Of a stretch of DNA of 64,000 nucleotides, positions 17,325 to 27,787 are shown piece after piece (position 1 is the first letter of the stretch; each line of letters begins with the position of its first letter). A program made the position numbers and the translations under genes. The stretch lies in NCBI GenBank assembly GCA_016711045.1, contig JADJTT010000002.1, positions 806,001 through 870,000 of the forward strand, in the 5' to 3' direction. The notes under the pieces were generated by a model. It did not search any database and was not told where the DNA came from. It saw only the letters and a program-made list of their open reading frames with translations. The stretch is from Saprospirales bacterium. GTDB taxonomy: Bacteria; Bacteroidota; Bacteroidia; Chitinophagales; Saprospiraceae.

Positions 17325-20300
17325 TCAATCAATCAGGATCATTTTTCGTATCTCAGAAATGGCGTCCATTTCCAGTTTGTAAAAATACATACCACTTCCT
17401 GGAAGCAACTCCCGGCCAATGGTCACTTCGTAGTAGCCGGGATTCCAGTTGCCGGCATTGCGGTAAACTTCTTTCCCCGAAAGGTCGAAAACCACCAGCG
17501 CTCCCTGTGTGGGACGATCCATGGAGAAGCCGATCGTGGTAGCGCGGTTGAACGGATTGGGGCGGTTTTGGTAAAGTTTTATGCCTTCGGCATCCGTCGA
17601 AGCAGGCTGCAACCAGATAGACAGGACGCTTCCATCACCCCGGTAAGCTTCTGCGCGAAGCCGCCCGGAGTTGATGGAAGCCCCATCCTTTAGATTACTA
17701 GATTGAAGTGCTTTCAGACGAATGGTGAATAAACAGTCTTCTTCTTTCATGGTAGCGCCCATAGCCGCATCCCAGCTAAACAGGATCTGGCCTTCTCCGG
17801 CAAAGCGTTCGCCGAAATTATCCATTCCTAAATTGGGCAGATCACAAGAGCCTGCGCCCAGCCATTCGATCTTCTGCGGGTCGAGGTTCAGGGTAAATTG
17901 CGCCCCCAGAATATCCTGGAAGTTTGCCCCATGGATGGCCACTTCGTATTCGCGGCCCTGTTCCATGTAGATATCATCAAAGGTGAGCAGCAGGACGTCG
18001 GAAAATTCCCGGTTGTCCATTCCGTCCGTCATATGGTTGGGAGCGGCGCTGTTGTTTACGTCTCCTACCTTTATCGCTACGAAATCCGTATACAACTGAT
18101 CCGTATTCAGGTTATTGATATTGATCACTTCCGGAAAGGCCGGGCTGAATGGATTGTAGGGATTTGGGAACGAATAGTCCTTGTCGATAAAGCGCCAGGA
18201 AGTGTTTCCAGGAAAGGAATCTTCCAGCCCCAGGATTACTTTTCGAATATTCACCATATCGATAGTGGTTACCATTCCGGACCGGTTTGCATCGGCAGCA
18301 ATGAGCTTGTAGGGCGTATTGAGCATTTGTACCCCGAGAATATGCCTGCTGATCAATACCAGGTCATAGGTCGTCACTCCATTCGCAGGAGTATCGTCCT
18401 TTTCCGGCGCCAGTGTATAATCGTAAAAGGCAGGCTGGTCGGAGAAAATGAACGGGCTGCCCATCGTCAGGGTATCCGGAGAGCCGGAGATATGGACTAC
18501 AATATCATCGACTTCATCGCCGGATTCTGTTTCGACCACTCCGGCGATGGTGTAAGCAGCCAATGGCGGGCACAAGTCGAAATTATCCTGAATGTAGATG
18601 TATACGGTGCAAAAATTTGCATTTCCCGATTCATCAACGACCCAAACTTCCACTTCGTTGGGCCCGAGGTCCTCGCAAGTGAAGGTTAAGGAGGTGGTGG
18701 CAGGCGGCCCGGAAGCCTGAGAATCCCTCAGTCGCATAAAAACCTCAAGGTCTTCTTGTGCCGTGCAGTTATCCCAGGTATTTTCCAGCAGATCCACTCC
18801 ATTGACGGAGACCGATATCCCTCCCTGGCTGTTCCCCAGGTCTGTGACCAGATCTTCACACAGTAAACCCGGGTGCATATTGTCTTTCACGATCACGACG
18901 ATCGTGTGCAAGGAGGTATTGCCGCACCCATCTTTCGCTGAATATTTCACTGTCGTCGAGCCAAGTGGATACATGCCGCTTGCATTTGCTCCTCCATTGT
19001 TGGCAAAGGGTGAATTGTTGGTAACCGTAATAAAAGGGCTGCAATCCGAAGCGGTTACCGTAGGCAGGTTCACCGCGCCAAAGGCACAGTTTTGATCGAC
19101 GTCGGCATAGACGGTATCGGGTGGCAGAAGGCTAAAAACGGGCGCAATGTTGTCGTTTGCTTTAATGATTTGCGTGTGAGACCAGATGCCCCCCTGGCCT
19201 GGATTTGCGGGATTGTATGTGCACCAATCCATGACTGTCCAGGTACGAACGATCTTGTAACAAGCCGGGTAGGCGACCAGGAAAACCTGATCGGAATAAT
19301 TGGTAGCCAATAAAGCACACCCTATATCGGGTAAAATGGGTTCGCTGTAATTGACCGGTGCAGCGGGTAGATCTTCCGGATCGAGTTGATCGGCGGTGAT
19401 ACACCCATTGTTCAGTGTATAATTTTCGGGCCATTGGATCGATGTCCCATTAAAAGGCGTGAGGTTTTGGACGGTGAGGGTCTGGGTACACGTAGCGGTA
19501 TTCCCGCTCGGGTCCTTCACAGTGAACGACCGGGTGATCGCTCCCTCTCCACAGTTATTGATACTGATGGAGGAATCCCTGGTCATTACAAAGCTGCAGT
19601 TATCTCCTGCAATAGGCTGCCCGTATACGGAGAGATTGATCGGGTAAGTCTCTATGCAGTCAATTACCTGATTCGCCGGGCATAGCACAACCGGGTACAA
19701 TTTGTCCATTACATCTACCACCACGGCACAATCATTGTACAGGGAAGGGTTATTGGCTGAATACACCCGTACGATCACATTTACGGGGATTCCTACGTCT
19801 GCACAGTCGAAAGTCACGGTTTGCGTAAAGGTATTGCCTCCATTCCGGCTCCCTTTAAAGGTGACTGGCCCGCAATTGTCATAGCTCCCGTCATCCAGGT
19901 TTTGTGCGGGTACTACCGCTGTTCCGGAAGAGGTGAGGCTTACGACTGTATATTCATCGCACACCGCGACGGGCGGAGAATTATCCACGACATTCAGCAG
20001 GGATATACAAGTAGACACATTGCCGCATTCATCCACCCCCGTGTACGTCACGGTATACACCCCCACAGGGACGTTGTAGTACGTATTTCCCGTGCCGCCA
20101 AAGGATACTCCGATGGTGATATCGATTTCCGAAGAAGGCGAGCAATTGTCTGAAGCAGTCGCATTAGGCAATACTACATTGGCCGAGCACGTATTGGAGT
20201 TCGTACCTACGGTGATTGCCGGCTGACAGGAAAGGACCGGTCCTGTATCGTCCACTACATTAATATGTTGCTGATACGTTTCAATATTATTGGGGGTACT

Positions 20301-21242
20301 GCAATCATCCACCACCGTCCAGGTTCGAATAATGGTATAACTATGGGTTGCAGGCAGGCAGGTATATACCACGACATCGGCATACGCAGCAGAAAACATG
20401 CAAATGTTCCCGTTCATAATGGGCTCGCCATTGATCATCGGCCTGCCCGTTATATCAGGGCTCGTATTTGGATTGTCGCAATCCTGGGTTACATCTGCCG
20501 GGTACTGTACATCCTCTATGGACGCTTTCAGCAGCGAGATGACCTGGGTGCATTCCGTATTTTGATTGCCATAATTATCGGTCGCAATCCAGTTCCTTGT
20601 GATGACGCTCAAATAAGGAGAAGAGGTACTACAGTCCGGGGTTGTTTGAGATTGCGTATAGGTAAGGTCCACATCGTTGTCGCAATTATCCATAAACGTG
20701 GGATATCCCAAATCGTCCGGATCTGTGCTGGCATTACAACTCACCTCGATGTTTGGACAAGAAATGGTAGACGGTTCTAAATTGTCGGTAAACTGGATAT
20801 AACCGGTGCATTCGTTCCAGGTAGAGGCGTCGACCACCGTTACGGCCAGTATGTTGCCCAAATAAGCGCTGGAAATCGTCACCGGCTCCGGGCCGGAAAC
20901 AATCAAATTGCCGGCGAGGGTCCGCACCTCCAGGATCTTAACTCCCGGACATCCCCCCGGGCCTTCCAGGATCATATCTGCCGTAAGCACCGCTTCACAG
21001 TTCTGGTCCACTGCTCCATTGAGGGGCGAGGAAGGAAACGGGTTGTTGCAGACAAGGGTGCACTGTGCCTTCGCACTGTAGCTCCCCACCAGTAACAATA
21101 GTAGTAAAAACAAAGCCGTCCATGCCATTTCATGAATAGGCCCGTAAACCGGCTCGTTCATTTTTGTTTGGCGCTGGATGCGTCCGATTTTCAAATTTCC
21201 ATTCATTTTTTCCATTGTCAAGTAATTATTATTAAAATCCAT
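17325..21242 (-). CDS. Giant secreted HYR-type protein with dockerin, cohesin-like and T9SS type A domains
   Basis: A 1305-residue surface or secreted protein. The hydrophobic signal segment is at about 39-60 (ending YSAKAQ), after a long N-terminal tail; an ATG at 21215 (MEKMNGN) is an alternative start. Residues 60-870 hold many Ig-like repeats of HYR type, marked by D.CGN.S.C, VVD..PP and C.P motifs. Then come a small CnaB-like module (about 885-945), two dockerin-type EF loops (D..PANGVTTYD at about 950 and DANRSGMVTTID at about 990), a cohesin-like beta-sandwich (about 1080-1210) and a T9SS type A sorting domain (1221-1305, starting IKLYQNRPNPFN). HYR domains are usually adhesive. It is the most diverged of the five HYR giants here. 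It carries its own upstream region and terminator. Confidence 0.85.
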   Translation of the reverse strand: MDFNNNYLTMEKMNGNLKIGRIQRQTKMNEPVYGPIHEMAWTALFLLLLLLVGSYSAKAQCTLVCNNPFPSSPLNGAVDQNCEAVLTADMILEGPGGCPGVKILEVRTLAGNLIVSGPEPVTISSAYLGNILAVTVVDASTWNECTGYIQFTDNLEPSTISCPNIEVSCNASTDPDDLGYPTFMDNCDNDVDLTYTQSQTTPDCSTSSPYLSVITRNWIATDNYGNQNTECTQVISLLKASIEDVQYPADVTQDCDNPNTSPDITGRPMINGEPIMNGNICMFSAAYADVVVYTCLPATHSYTIIRTWTVVDDCSTPNNIETYQQHINVVDDTGPVLSCQPAITVGTNSNTCSANVVLPNATASDNCSPSSEIDITIGVSFGGTGNTYYNVPVGVYTVTYTGVDECGNVSTCISLLNVVDNSPPVAVCDEYTVVSLTSSGTAVVPAQNLDDGSYDNCGPVTFKGSRNGGNTFTQTVTFDCADVGIPVNVIVRVYSANNPSLYNDCAVVVDVMDKLYPVVLCPANQVIDCIETYPINLSVYGQPIAGDNCSFVMTRDSSISINNCGEGAITRSFTVKDPSGNTATCTQTLTVQNLTPFNGTSIQWPENYTLNNGCITADQLDPEDLPAAPVNYSEPILPDIGCALLATNYSDQVFLVAYPACYKIVRTWTVMDWCTYNPANPGQGGIWSHTQIIKANDNIAPVFSLLPPDTVYADVDQNCAFGAVNLPTVTASDCSPFITVTNNSPFANNGGANASGMYPLGSTTVKYSAKDGCGNTSLHTIVVIVKDNMHPGLLCEDLVTDLGNSQGGISVSVNGVDLLENTWDNCTAQEDLEVFMRLRDSQASGPPATTSLTFTCEDLGPNEVEVWVVDESGNANFCTVYIYIQDNFDLCPPLAAYTIAGVVETESGDEVDDIVVHISGSPDTLTMGSPFIFSDQPAFYDYTLAPEKDDTPANGVTTYDLVLISRHILGVQMLNTPYKLIAADANRSGMVTTIDMVNIRKVILGLEDSFPGNTSWRFIDKDYSFPNPYNPFSPAFPEVININNLNTDQLYTDFVAIKVGDVNNSAAPNHMTDGMDNREFSDVLLLTFDDIYMEQGREYEVAIHGANFQDILGAQFTLNLDPQKIEWLGAGSCDLPNLGMDNFGERFAGEGQILFSWDAAMGATMKEEDCLFTIRLKALQSSNLKDGASINSGRLRAEAYRGDGSVLSIWLQPASTDAEGIKLYQNRPNPFNRATTIGFSMDRPTQGALVVFDLSGKEVYRNAGNWNPGYYEVTIGRELLPGSGMYFYKLEMDAISEIRKMILID

Positions 21243-21793
21243 GAGATATATACAAGTCTCTCAGATCGGCAAGGAGCAAGCACTCCCCCGGTAACAGGAA
21301 AACTGAACCATTCCAAAAGACAAAAGCAGGTAAGCCTCTGCTATGCAGCGGTGGTATAGTCCAATCGGACTGATCACACGGATGCCTGCAACGCAGCAGG
21401 ATTACGCCCGGTCAAGAGCGTACCAAACTTGTTTTTTTTTAAAAACCGGAAACAGGAAAAGGGGAAACCGGACAAAAGGAAGGAATACTATTGTTTTCTC
21501 ATAGCATGCCTAATCCATTCGGCGATTTACCGGTGGTTTTCTTTAAAGCAAATGCTATGCCAGATTGGTTTGCCTGAGCGACACACCTGTGCATTCATTT
21601 GCTATTACCCCATAGAATTTACCTGCGTTCGCACGGTTGTGCGTTCCCTTCGCAGATATCTACTTCTCGATTTGCAAAATCCATGCCAAAAAAAGAGCCC
21701 CTCCACTGCCGAAGCAGGGAGAGGCCATCCCAAAAACCGATTTAATTTTTTGTTGAAAGGACAGCCTGGCGGCTGTCCTTTCTTTTAAATTTC
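21243..21793. other. 551-bp intergenic region between giant genes
   Basis: The part near 21243 should hold the promoter of the downstream HYR gene (minus). The part near 21793 holds the 3' hairpins of the cassette gene. No coding sequence convinces; a 119-codon plus-strand frame here runs through both hairpins. Confidence 0.5.
21688..21781 (-). terminator. Terminator and hairpin after the first cassette giant gene
   Basis: Nearest the stop is a perfect stem aaaggacagcc/ggctgtccttt (21756-21766 with 21771-21781). Further on is an imperfect GC-rich stem (about 21697-21725) followed on minus by a T-run (A-run 21688-21694 on plus). The spacer between them holds the sequence catcccaaaaaccgatttaa that recurs after three other genes. 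Confidence 0.65.
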
Positions 21794-24700
21794 TTATTCG
21801 ATGATAATCATCTTCTTCGTTGCGCTGTGGGTCGGCGTATCCAATTGGTAGTAGAGGACACCAGTGGCGAAAGATGTTTCGCCGCTACCCAGGCGTACTT
21901 CGTTGTAGCCTTTTGCATACTCACCAGCTACCGTAGCCAATACTTTTCCGGATACATCCATTACCGTCAGCGTAGCGGTGCTTGCTTCCGGAAGTGTAAA
22001 GCCGATTACCGTGGCGCCCTTGAACGGGTTCGGTACGTTCTGGTACAGGGCAAAACCAGCTGCCTCTGTGCCGTTGAACATCAGGTTGACATCGAGCAGT
22101 TCGCTGTTGCCGTTGTAGGCTTCAGCTGCGGTGTAAGTCGAGCTTACGCCGAACACTTCGCTCAATGCTACATCTGCATTGGCTTTCACTACCAGGCTGA
22201 ACAGTACTTCGCCTTGTGCCAGGGCACGAGCCTCGGATACGTTCCAGCTGGTCGTCAGCACGCCTTCTTCCAGCAGCATACCGAAGTTCTCTTCACCAGC
22301 CACACCCGCTGCGAGGTTTTGAATCTCGATCGCCTGGGTGTTGTAGTTCAGGGTGAACTGGTAGCCCAACAGGTCGATGGCTTGTGCCGTGAAGTCAACC
22401 GTGTAGGTCTTGCCAGCTTTCAGTTGCTGATCTTGTACGTTGATATTCATCGAGCCGTTGAACGTGCGGTCTTCTACGTCGCCGTTGAGGTTTGCAGCGG
22501 CAGAGCCGTTTACATCACCCACTTTCACTGCTACGAAGTCGGCGTTCAGGTCGCTCGAGCTCAGGTTGTTGTAGTTGATCACTTCCGGGAATACGTTCGC
22601 AAACGGATTCGCAGGGTTCGGGAACACAAAGTCCTTGTCGACAAAGCGCCAGGACGTGTTGTTCGGGAAGCCCGGTTCGATCTGCAGGATCACTTTGCGG
22701 ATGTGTACCATGTCGAGCGTAGTTACGCTGTTTGACTTGTTGGCATCTGCAGCGATCATCTTGTACGGAGAATCCAGCAACTGGATGCCCAGGATGTGGC
22801 GGCTGATCAGCACGAGGTCCCAGGTAGTTACCCCGTTGCTCGGGTTCTGATCCAGTTCCGGAGCTACGGTGTAGTCACCACCTGATGCCAGGGCATTGAA
22901 GGTGAAGTTACCGTTGTTATCCGTAAAGGATGCAAACAGACCACCGTTGATTTCCACATTCACGCCTTCTACTCCTACCTGGCCTTCCGTAGCAACCGCA
23001 CCGGCCACGACCGGACCATTTGCGGAGTTACATAAGTTGAGGTTGTCTTGCAACACGAGGAATGTTTCACAGTAATCCTGATTGCCATAGATATCCGTTA
23101 CCCAGATCTGTACGGGGTTCTGACCGAGGTCATCACAAGTAAAGATCCGGCAAGCATCGTTGATATCAGGTGAGTAGCTGAAGTATGCGATCGGACCGCA
23201 GTTGTCGAAGGAACCTTCGTCGAATGCGATGGCACAAACCTCAACCTGCAGTGGTCCAGGAGGATCGATTTCCACTACCAGCCCATTGTCGCACAACGGA
23301 GTCGGCTTCTTGCAGTCTTCTACGACGACCGTGATCGTCTGATAGCCTGTGTTACCACAGTTGTCGGTTACGGCATACGTTACCTCATATTCACCTACAC
23401 CTACGTTGGCTACGGTTACGTCGCCCGTGATGTTGTTGAAGGTACCGAAGTCGCCTGTGATGTCTACGTCAAATGCCAGGGAGCAATCGTCGTTGATGTC
23501 CGGGTAAGGCAGCGTGATATCCGTATTGCAATCCGTATCCGTGATACAGCCGTCGATCGGCGGGATCGTGAAGGCAGGAGCCTCGTTGTCGATCACCTTG
23601 ATCACCTGCTTGTAGCTGATGTAGCCGTCAGGGGTGCCCGGGTTGCCGGTCGAGTTGTATCCATCGCGGAATGTGCGGCAATCTTTGTCGCCGTCGCCAT
23701 CCCAATCCTGGTTCAGGTTGCATTCTGCATGGCCTGCTTCCAGGTATGCATCGTAGCCGAAGTTGTCATAGATACACCAGTTGATCACGTTCCAGGTACG
23801 TACGATCTTGTAGCACGCATCCGGTACGATCGTGAAGAGCTGGTCTGCGTGCGATACGCCGATCAATTCACACTCGTCGTGGAAGATCTTCGGTTCGCCT
23901 GTATCCGGCAACTGACCGTTGGTGCACTGGCCCGTGAAATCAGCCGGGAATTCAACGACCCAGTCAGATTTGTGGGTGACCGTGATAGTCTGTGTGCAGC
24001 TGGCCTGGCCGTTAGCGTCGCTGGCTGTCCAGCTACGTGTGATCGAACCTTGCGTACAGGTGTTCAGGTTCACCGTTACGGTGTAGTTGGCATCGTAGTC
24101 GCAGTTGTCGTAGAATTGCGGGGTACCTAATCCTTCGAGTACGCTATAGTCGCCCTGGCTCACGCCGGCTGCATAGGTATTCAGATAGGTATCGCAGTCG
24201 ATCGTTATACCTTGTGGGCAGAACAGGGTCACCGGCGGGATCTTGTCGGTTACGCCTACCGTCACCATACAGGTGTTGAAGGAACCTTCGAAGATCGGGT
24301 TGCCCGGGAACAGGAACACCGAACCATCGGGCAGCGTAGCGCCCGGTATCGTCGTCGGATCGAAATCCAGTACGAGTACCACTACCATATTGTCACCGAT
24401 CTCGTCACAGCAGTATTCCAGTGTCTTGTAGTACTGGTAGAAGTACGGCGGGGTGAGGAACGGGTTCATCTTGGCTGCGTAGAAGAATACATCGCCACAG
24501 TTGTCGTACGAACCATCGTCCAGGTCTTTGGCCGGCAGGATGCTGCAACCTTCGCCCGAACCACCGTTGTTCGTCAGGGCCAGTTCCGTGATCTCGTCAC
24601 AGATCGGCACCGGCGGTACTTTGTCTACTACGGTGATGTTGTAGATGCATTCGCTCTGGTTGCCACAAACATCCGTAAATATGTGGCGAACAGTGTATTG

Positions 24701-27700
24701 TGCGTTGTTGGTCGGCGGGTTGTCCGCGATCAGTTCTACGTTGGGGAAGGTACCTCCGTTGCCGTTGATCGACTGGAGCAGCGTGCCTGCGCCAAGCGTC
24801 CACAGTTCAGTCTTGTAACCTGCCGGATTTACGCTGGAGCAGTCATCGCCTGTCACATTCAGCGGCGGGATCACTACGTTACCCGTGCAGATGGAGTGAG
24901 GACCACCCTGGTTGTAGCTGGCCTGGTATACGTTGATGGTCAGCGGGCCAGTCGGGCAAACAACCGTCGGGCCGGTTTGGTCAGCCACTTTGATAACCTG
25001 ATCGTAGGTCATTTGCTCAATCAGACACCAGTCAATGATCAACCACTTGCGCACTACCTTGAAGGTACCTTCGCAAATAGGGATCACTATATCCTGATAC
25101 GTAGCGGTCATTTCGCAGATATCCTCATTCACAAACGGGTTGCCGGTGATGGTGATGACACCAGTTTCACTTGGATCAGGATAGCCGTTGCCATTGGTAT
25201 CCCATGGGTTGCCGGAGCAATCCAGTGCCGGGTTGTTGATCCCGTCATAAGAAGGCGGAAGTTCGATGTCAGCAAGCGTCGGACGAACACGTGTGATCGT
25301 TTGCGTACAGCTAGCCTGGTTGCCGCTTGGGTCGGTAGCCGTCCATACCCGAATGATCGTCTGGCTCGGGCCGTCGCAGGTACCGTTCGTAACAGACTCC
25401 GTGAAAGAGAGATCCACTACTGCGCAGTTGTCATAAGGATCTACTTGCGCCAGATCCGGTGTTTCTACATGCAAACCGATGATCTTCACCACACCATCGT
25501 CACCTGCGAAGGAATCCGTGATCCGAACTGTCCAGGTACCCGAAGCACTCGAGCCGTCCAGTTGGGTAAGCACGTTGTTCTGCTGCACACCTGCTACATA
25601 CGGCAGGATTGGCGCGCCTGCTGCGTCGAAGAACGTACAGGTCGAACCTGCGCCCGGCGTGCCGGCTCCTTCGTCGTCAAACCATGCGTCTACATTCAGG
25701 TTAATGCCTGCACAACCCGCCACCGTAAAGAACGATACGGACTGGCCGGCAGGGTTGATCACGAACATGTTCAAATCCGGGATCCAGGTATGGTCGATCA
25801 GTTTGACCCGTACATTCACATCCAGTACCGGATGGCCGGCTGGCAGATAGCTCAGGTCGAACGTGTATTCCAGTGGAGATGTATTGTTTTCAATTATGTC
25901 GTTCAGCCCTTCGATCACCTCTTCGAATACGCCGGGAATCTGTGGCGAAGGCAAGTTTTCGATATCTTCCGTGCAGGAGATACTCAGATCGGCACACTCG
26001 ATGATCGGCGGAAGTTTGTCTTCGATTTTAATCGAGCCCCAGCACTTGTTGCCGGTATCCGGATCCGTGACGCGAACCGTTTTGGTCAGCCCCACATCCG
26101 AGCAACAAACCTGGTTGCCCGTCGGGAAACCGAACTGGTTTAACACTTCTACGATATAGTCGTCATAGCAGCCATAAGGGCCGCCTTCCAGGATCATGTC
26201 CGCAAGTATTTCTACACAGCCCGTCTGATCCAGGCTGATCTGTACGTTGTCGTTGCAGGCCAACGTCGCCGTCGGGTTCGGGAATTCCAGTACGGTAATA
26301 TTGTAGCTGCAGTTAGCCGTCAGGCCGGCCGCATCCGTAGCGGTGAAGGCCATGCCTACCGTGCCGATCGGGAACTCGTCGCCGCACTCATAGGGCAGAC
26401 CCGTTGCCGGGTTGATCTCCGAGTTGTTGGTCAGCGGAATATCATCGATGTATACGTTTCCGTTCGGGTGGAACAGACCCACATAGGCAAAACCAATGCT
26501 GGCAAATGTCTGAGGCTGGGTAATCCCGCAGGAAGGTGCGGAAATGTAGCTCGGGAATGCTTCCCCGCTTTGGTTCTGACCGGCCGGACCAAATGGAGCC
26601 ACCGGCAGCAACGCCAATTCCACTACAAAGGTCGAACCCGCCGTGATCTGGATCGGTGCGTCAAACGGGATAGTGCCATAGATGCCGTTGCCCGTCAGGT
26701 TTACCGTCTTCTGCCCAAGCAGCGTCAGGTTGGCCAGGGTGAAGGCGCCATTCAATTGGTAGATCCGTGCCGTAAACGGCGTATTGTTGGCATTTACGAT
26801 CGCGGTGGTCACACTCTGGATCAAAAAGTCCGTCGTGATACCCATTGCGTTGAGGTTGTACACCCGCCAGTAGCTCGTCGGAGCGATGTAGCATGCCAGT
26901 GCACCTGCCATGTCGATCGACGTGCTGTTGTACTGAACCAGCGATTGCAGCGGACCTGCGTACGGACAGTTGTCCACGGCTTTCACCGTGCAGCTGACAA
27001 AGGCGGAACAAGCACCCGGATCCAGGTTGACAATGATATCGGCCGGACATGGCGCAAAGGTCGGCGGCTCCGTATCGTTCACCGTTACCGAGAACGAACA
27101 GCTTGCCGTACCCGAAGAGGCCACTACCGTAGTCGTGCCCACCGGAAATACACTTCCTGAAGGCAGGTTGGGGGTGAGCGTATAGCCTACGCAAGTGCCC
27201 TGATTGATGGTGTAGTTCACAGCCGCACCGCAAAGGCCGGGCGAGTTGCTAACCGTGACGTTGGCAGGGCAGATCAGTGCGCACGGGAGCGCTACCTCAA
27301 AAGTACCCAGGATCGCCGAGGCAACCCCGTTGACAGGCGAAGGAATCCCATCGCACACGTTGCCGGATGGGAAATAACCTCCGTTGGGAGGGCCCGTGGT
27401 AGAGAAAATGGTCACACCACCCTGGGTGATCGTCAATGCTCCTCCGTTCCACGTATCCCCGTAAGAGTCGAAGCCTCTTACTTCATAAAAGCCGGCAGGC
27501 ACACTGATCGTAATGCCACCGTTCGGCGTAACCGTTCCAGCCTGGGCACAATCATACACCACCTGAGTCGCGATGTTGTAGATCTCCCAACCGGGTTCGC
27601 CGGCAAACGCACCTGCGGTCCAGTTGCGCACGATATTGATCTGAGCCGAAACGGCGCCCAACCCCATGGCCAGGAACACGAAGCTCAGCAGCATCGATTT

Positions 27701-27724
27701 AAAGGTAAAATTCATTTTTTTCAT
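21794..27724 (-). CDS. Giant secreted HYR-type protein, cassette copy 1
   Basis: A 1976-residue protein. The ATG at 27724 (MKKMNFTFKSMLL) is preferred over an in-frame GTG at 27769: it directly precedes the signal peptide (ending GAVSAQ) and shares the tctcATGA context of neighbouring genes. Order: an N-terminal module with GFYEVRGFDSYGDTWNGG (about 30-145), HYR repeats with an inserted jelly-roll-like domain (about 245-430), a proprotein-convertase P-domain-like module (about 615-755; GTWTVRITDSFAGDDG), many more HYR-type repeats to about 1560, a CnaB-like module (1582-1628), dockerin-type loops (DQNPSNGVTTWD and DANKSNSVTTLD, about 1635-1685), a cohesin-like domain (about 1759-1890), and a T9SS type A domain (1891-1976, FALYQNVPNPFKG). 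It follows its small partner gene by 63 bp. A surface adhesin or matrix protein is likely; this is inference. Confidence 0.87.
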   Translation of the reverse strand: MKKMNFTFKSMLLSFVFLAMGLGAVSAQINIVRNWTAGAFAGEPGWEIYNIATQVVYDCAQAGTVTPNGGITISVPAGFYEVRGFDSYGDTWNGGALTITQGGVTIFSTTGPPNGGYFPSGNVCDGIPSPVNGVASAILGTFEVALPCALICPANVTVSNSPGLCGAAVNYTINQGTCVGYTLTPNLPSGSVFPVGTTTVVASSGTASCSFSVTVNDTEPPTFAPCPADIIVNLDPGACSAFVSCTVKAVDNCPYAGPLQSLVQYNSTSIDMAGALACYIAPTSYWRVYNLNAMGITTDFLIQSVTTAIVNANNTPFTARIYQLNGAFTLANLTLLGQKTVNLTGNGIYGTIPFDAPIQITAGSTFVVELALLPVAPFGPAGQNQSGEAFPSYISAPSCGITQPQTFASIGFAYVGLFHPNGNVYIDDIPLTNNSEINPATGLPYECGDEFPIGTVGMAFTATDAAGLTANCSYNITVLEFPNPTATLACNDNVQISLDQTGCVEILADMILEGGPYGCYDDYIVEVLNQFGFPTGNQVCCSDVGLTKTVRVTDPDTGNKCWGSIKIEDKLPPIIECADLSISCTEDIENLPSPQIPGVFEEVIEGLNDIIENNTSPLEYTFDLSYLPAGHPVLDVNVRVKLIDHTWIPDLNMFVINPAGQSVSFFTVAGCAGINLNVDAWFDDEGAGTPGAGSTCTFFDAAGAPILPYVAGVQQNNVLTQLDGSSASGTWTVRITDSFAGDDGVVKIIGLHVETPDLAQVDPYDNCAVVDLSFTESVTNGTCDGPSQTIIRVWTATDPSGNQASCTQTITRVRPTLADIELPPSYDGINNPALDCSGNPWDTNGNGYPDPSETGVITITGNPFVNEDICEMTATYQDIVIPICEGTFKVVRKWLIIDWCLIEQMTYDQVIKVADQTGPTVVCPTGPLTINVYQASYNQGGPHSICTGNVVIPPLNVTGDDCSSVNPAGYKTELWTLGAGTLLQSINGNGGTFPNVELIADNPPTNNAQYTVRHIFTDVCGNQSECIYNITVVDKVPPVPICDEITELALTNNGGSGEGCSILPAKDLDDGSYDNCGDVFFYAAKMNPFLTPPYFYQYYKTLEYCCDEIGDNMVVVLVLDFDPTTIPGATLPDGSVFLFPGNPIFEGSFNTCMVTVGVTDKIPPVTLFCPQGITIDCDTYLNTYAAGVSQGDYSVLEGLGTPQFYDNCDYDANYTVTVNLNTCTQGSITRSWTASDANGQASCTQTITVTHKSDWVVEFPADFTGQCTNGQLPDTGEPKIFHDECELIGVSHADQLFTIVPDACYKIVRTWNVINWCIYDNFGYDAYLEAGHAECNLNQDWDGDGDKDCRTFRDGYNSTGNPGTPDGYISYKQVIKVIDNEAPAFTIPPIDGCITDTDCNTDITLPYPDINDDCSLAFDVDITGDFGTFNNITGDVTVANVGVGEYEVTYAVTDNCGNTGYQTITVVVEDCKKPTPLCDNGLVVEIDPPGPLQVEVCAIAFDEGSFDNCGPIAYFSYSPDINDACRIFTCDDLGQNPVQIWVTDIYGNQDYCETFLVLQDNLNLCNSANGPVVAGAVATEGQVGVEGVNVEINGGLFASFTDNNGNFTFNALASGGDYTVAPELDQNPSNGVTTWDLVLISRHILGIQLLDSPYKMIAADANKSNSVTTLDMVHIRKVILQIEPGFPNNTSWRFVDKDFVFPNPANPFANVFPEVINYNNLSSSDLNADFVAVKVGDVNGSAAANLNGDVEDRTFNGSMNINVQDQQLKAGKTYTVDFTAQAIDLLGYQFTLNYNTQAIEIQNLAAGVAGEENFGMLLEEGVLTTSWNVSEARALAQGEVLFSLVVKANADVALSEVFGVSSTYTAAEAYNGNSELLDVNLMFNGTEAAGFALYQNVPNPFKGATVIGFTLPEASTATLTVMDVSGKVLATVAGEYAKGYNEVRLGSGETSFATGVLYYQLDTPTHSATKKMIIIE

Positions 27725-27787
27725 GAGACGTCTGATTTTTCTGAATAATGGAAAGGTTCTTTTGCTCACAGTCGAAAGCCCTCAATA

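Noticed and set aside
21429..21788. 119-codon plus-strand frame after the HYR gene
   Set aside because: It runs through two terminator hairpins of the opposite strand and resembles no protein family.
24212..26143. Long plus-strand open frames antisense to the giant genes (also 30221-31579, 33029-34996, 39010-40470)
   Set aside because: They follow from the composition of the real minus-strand genes, repeat in each paralogous copy, and look like shuffled basic sequence without domains.
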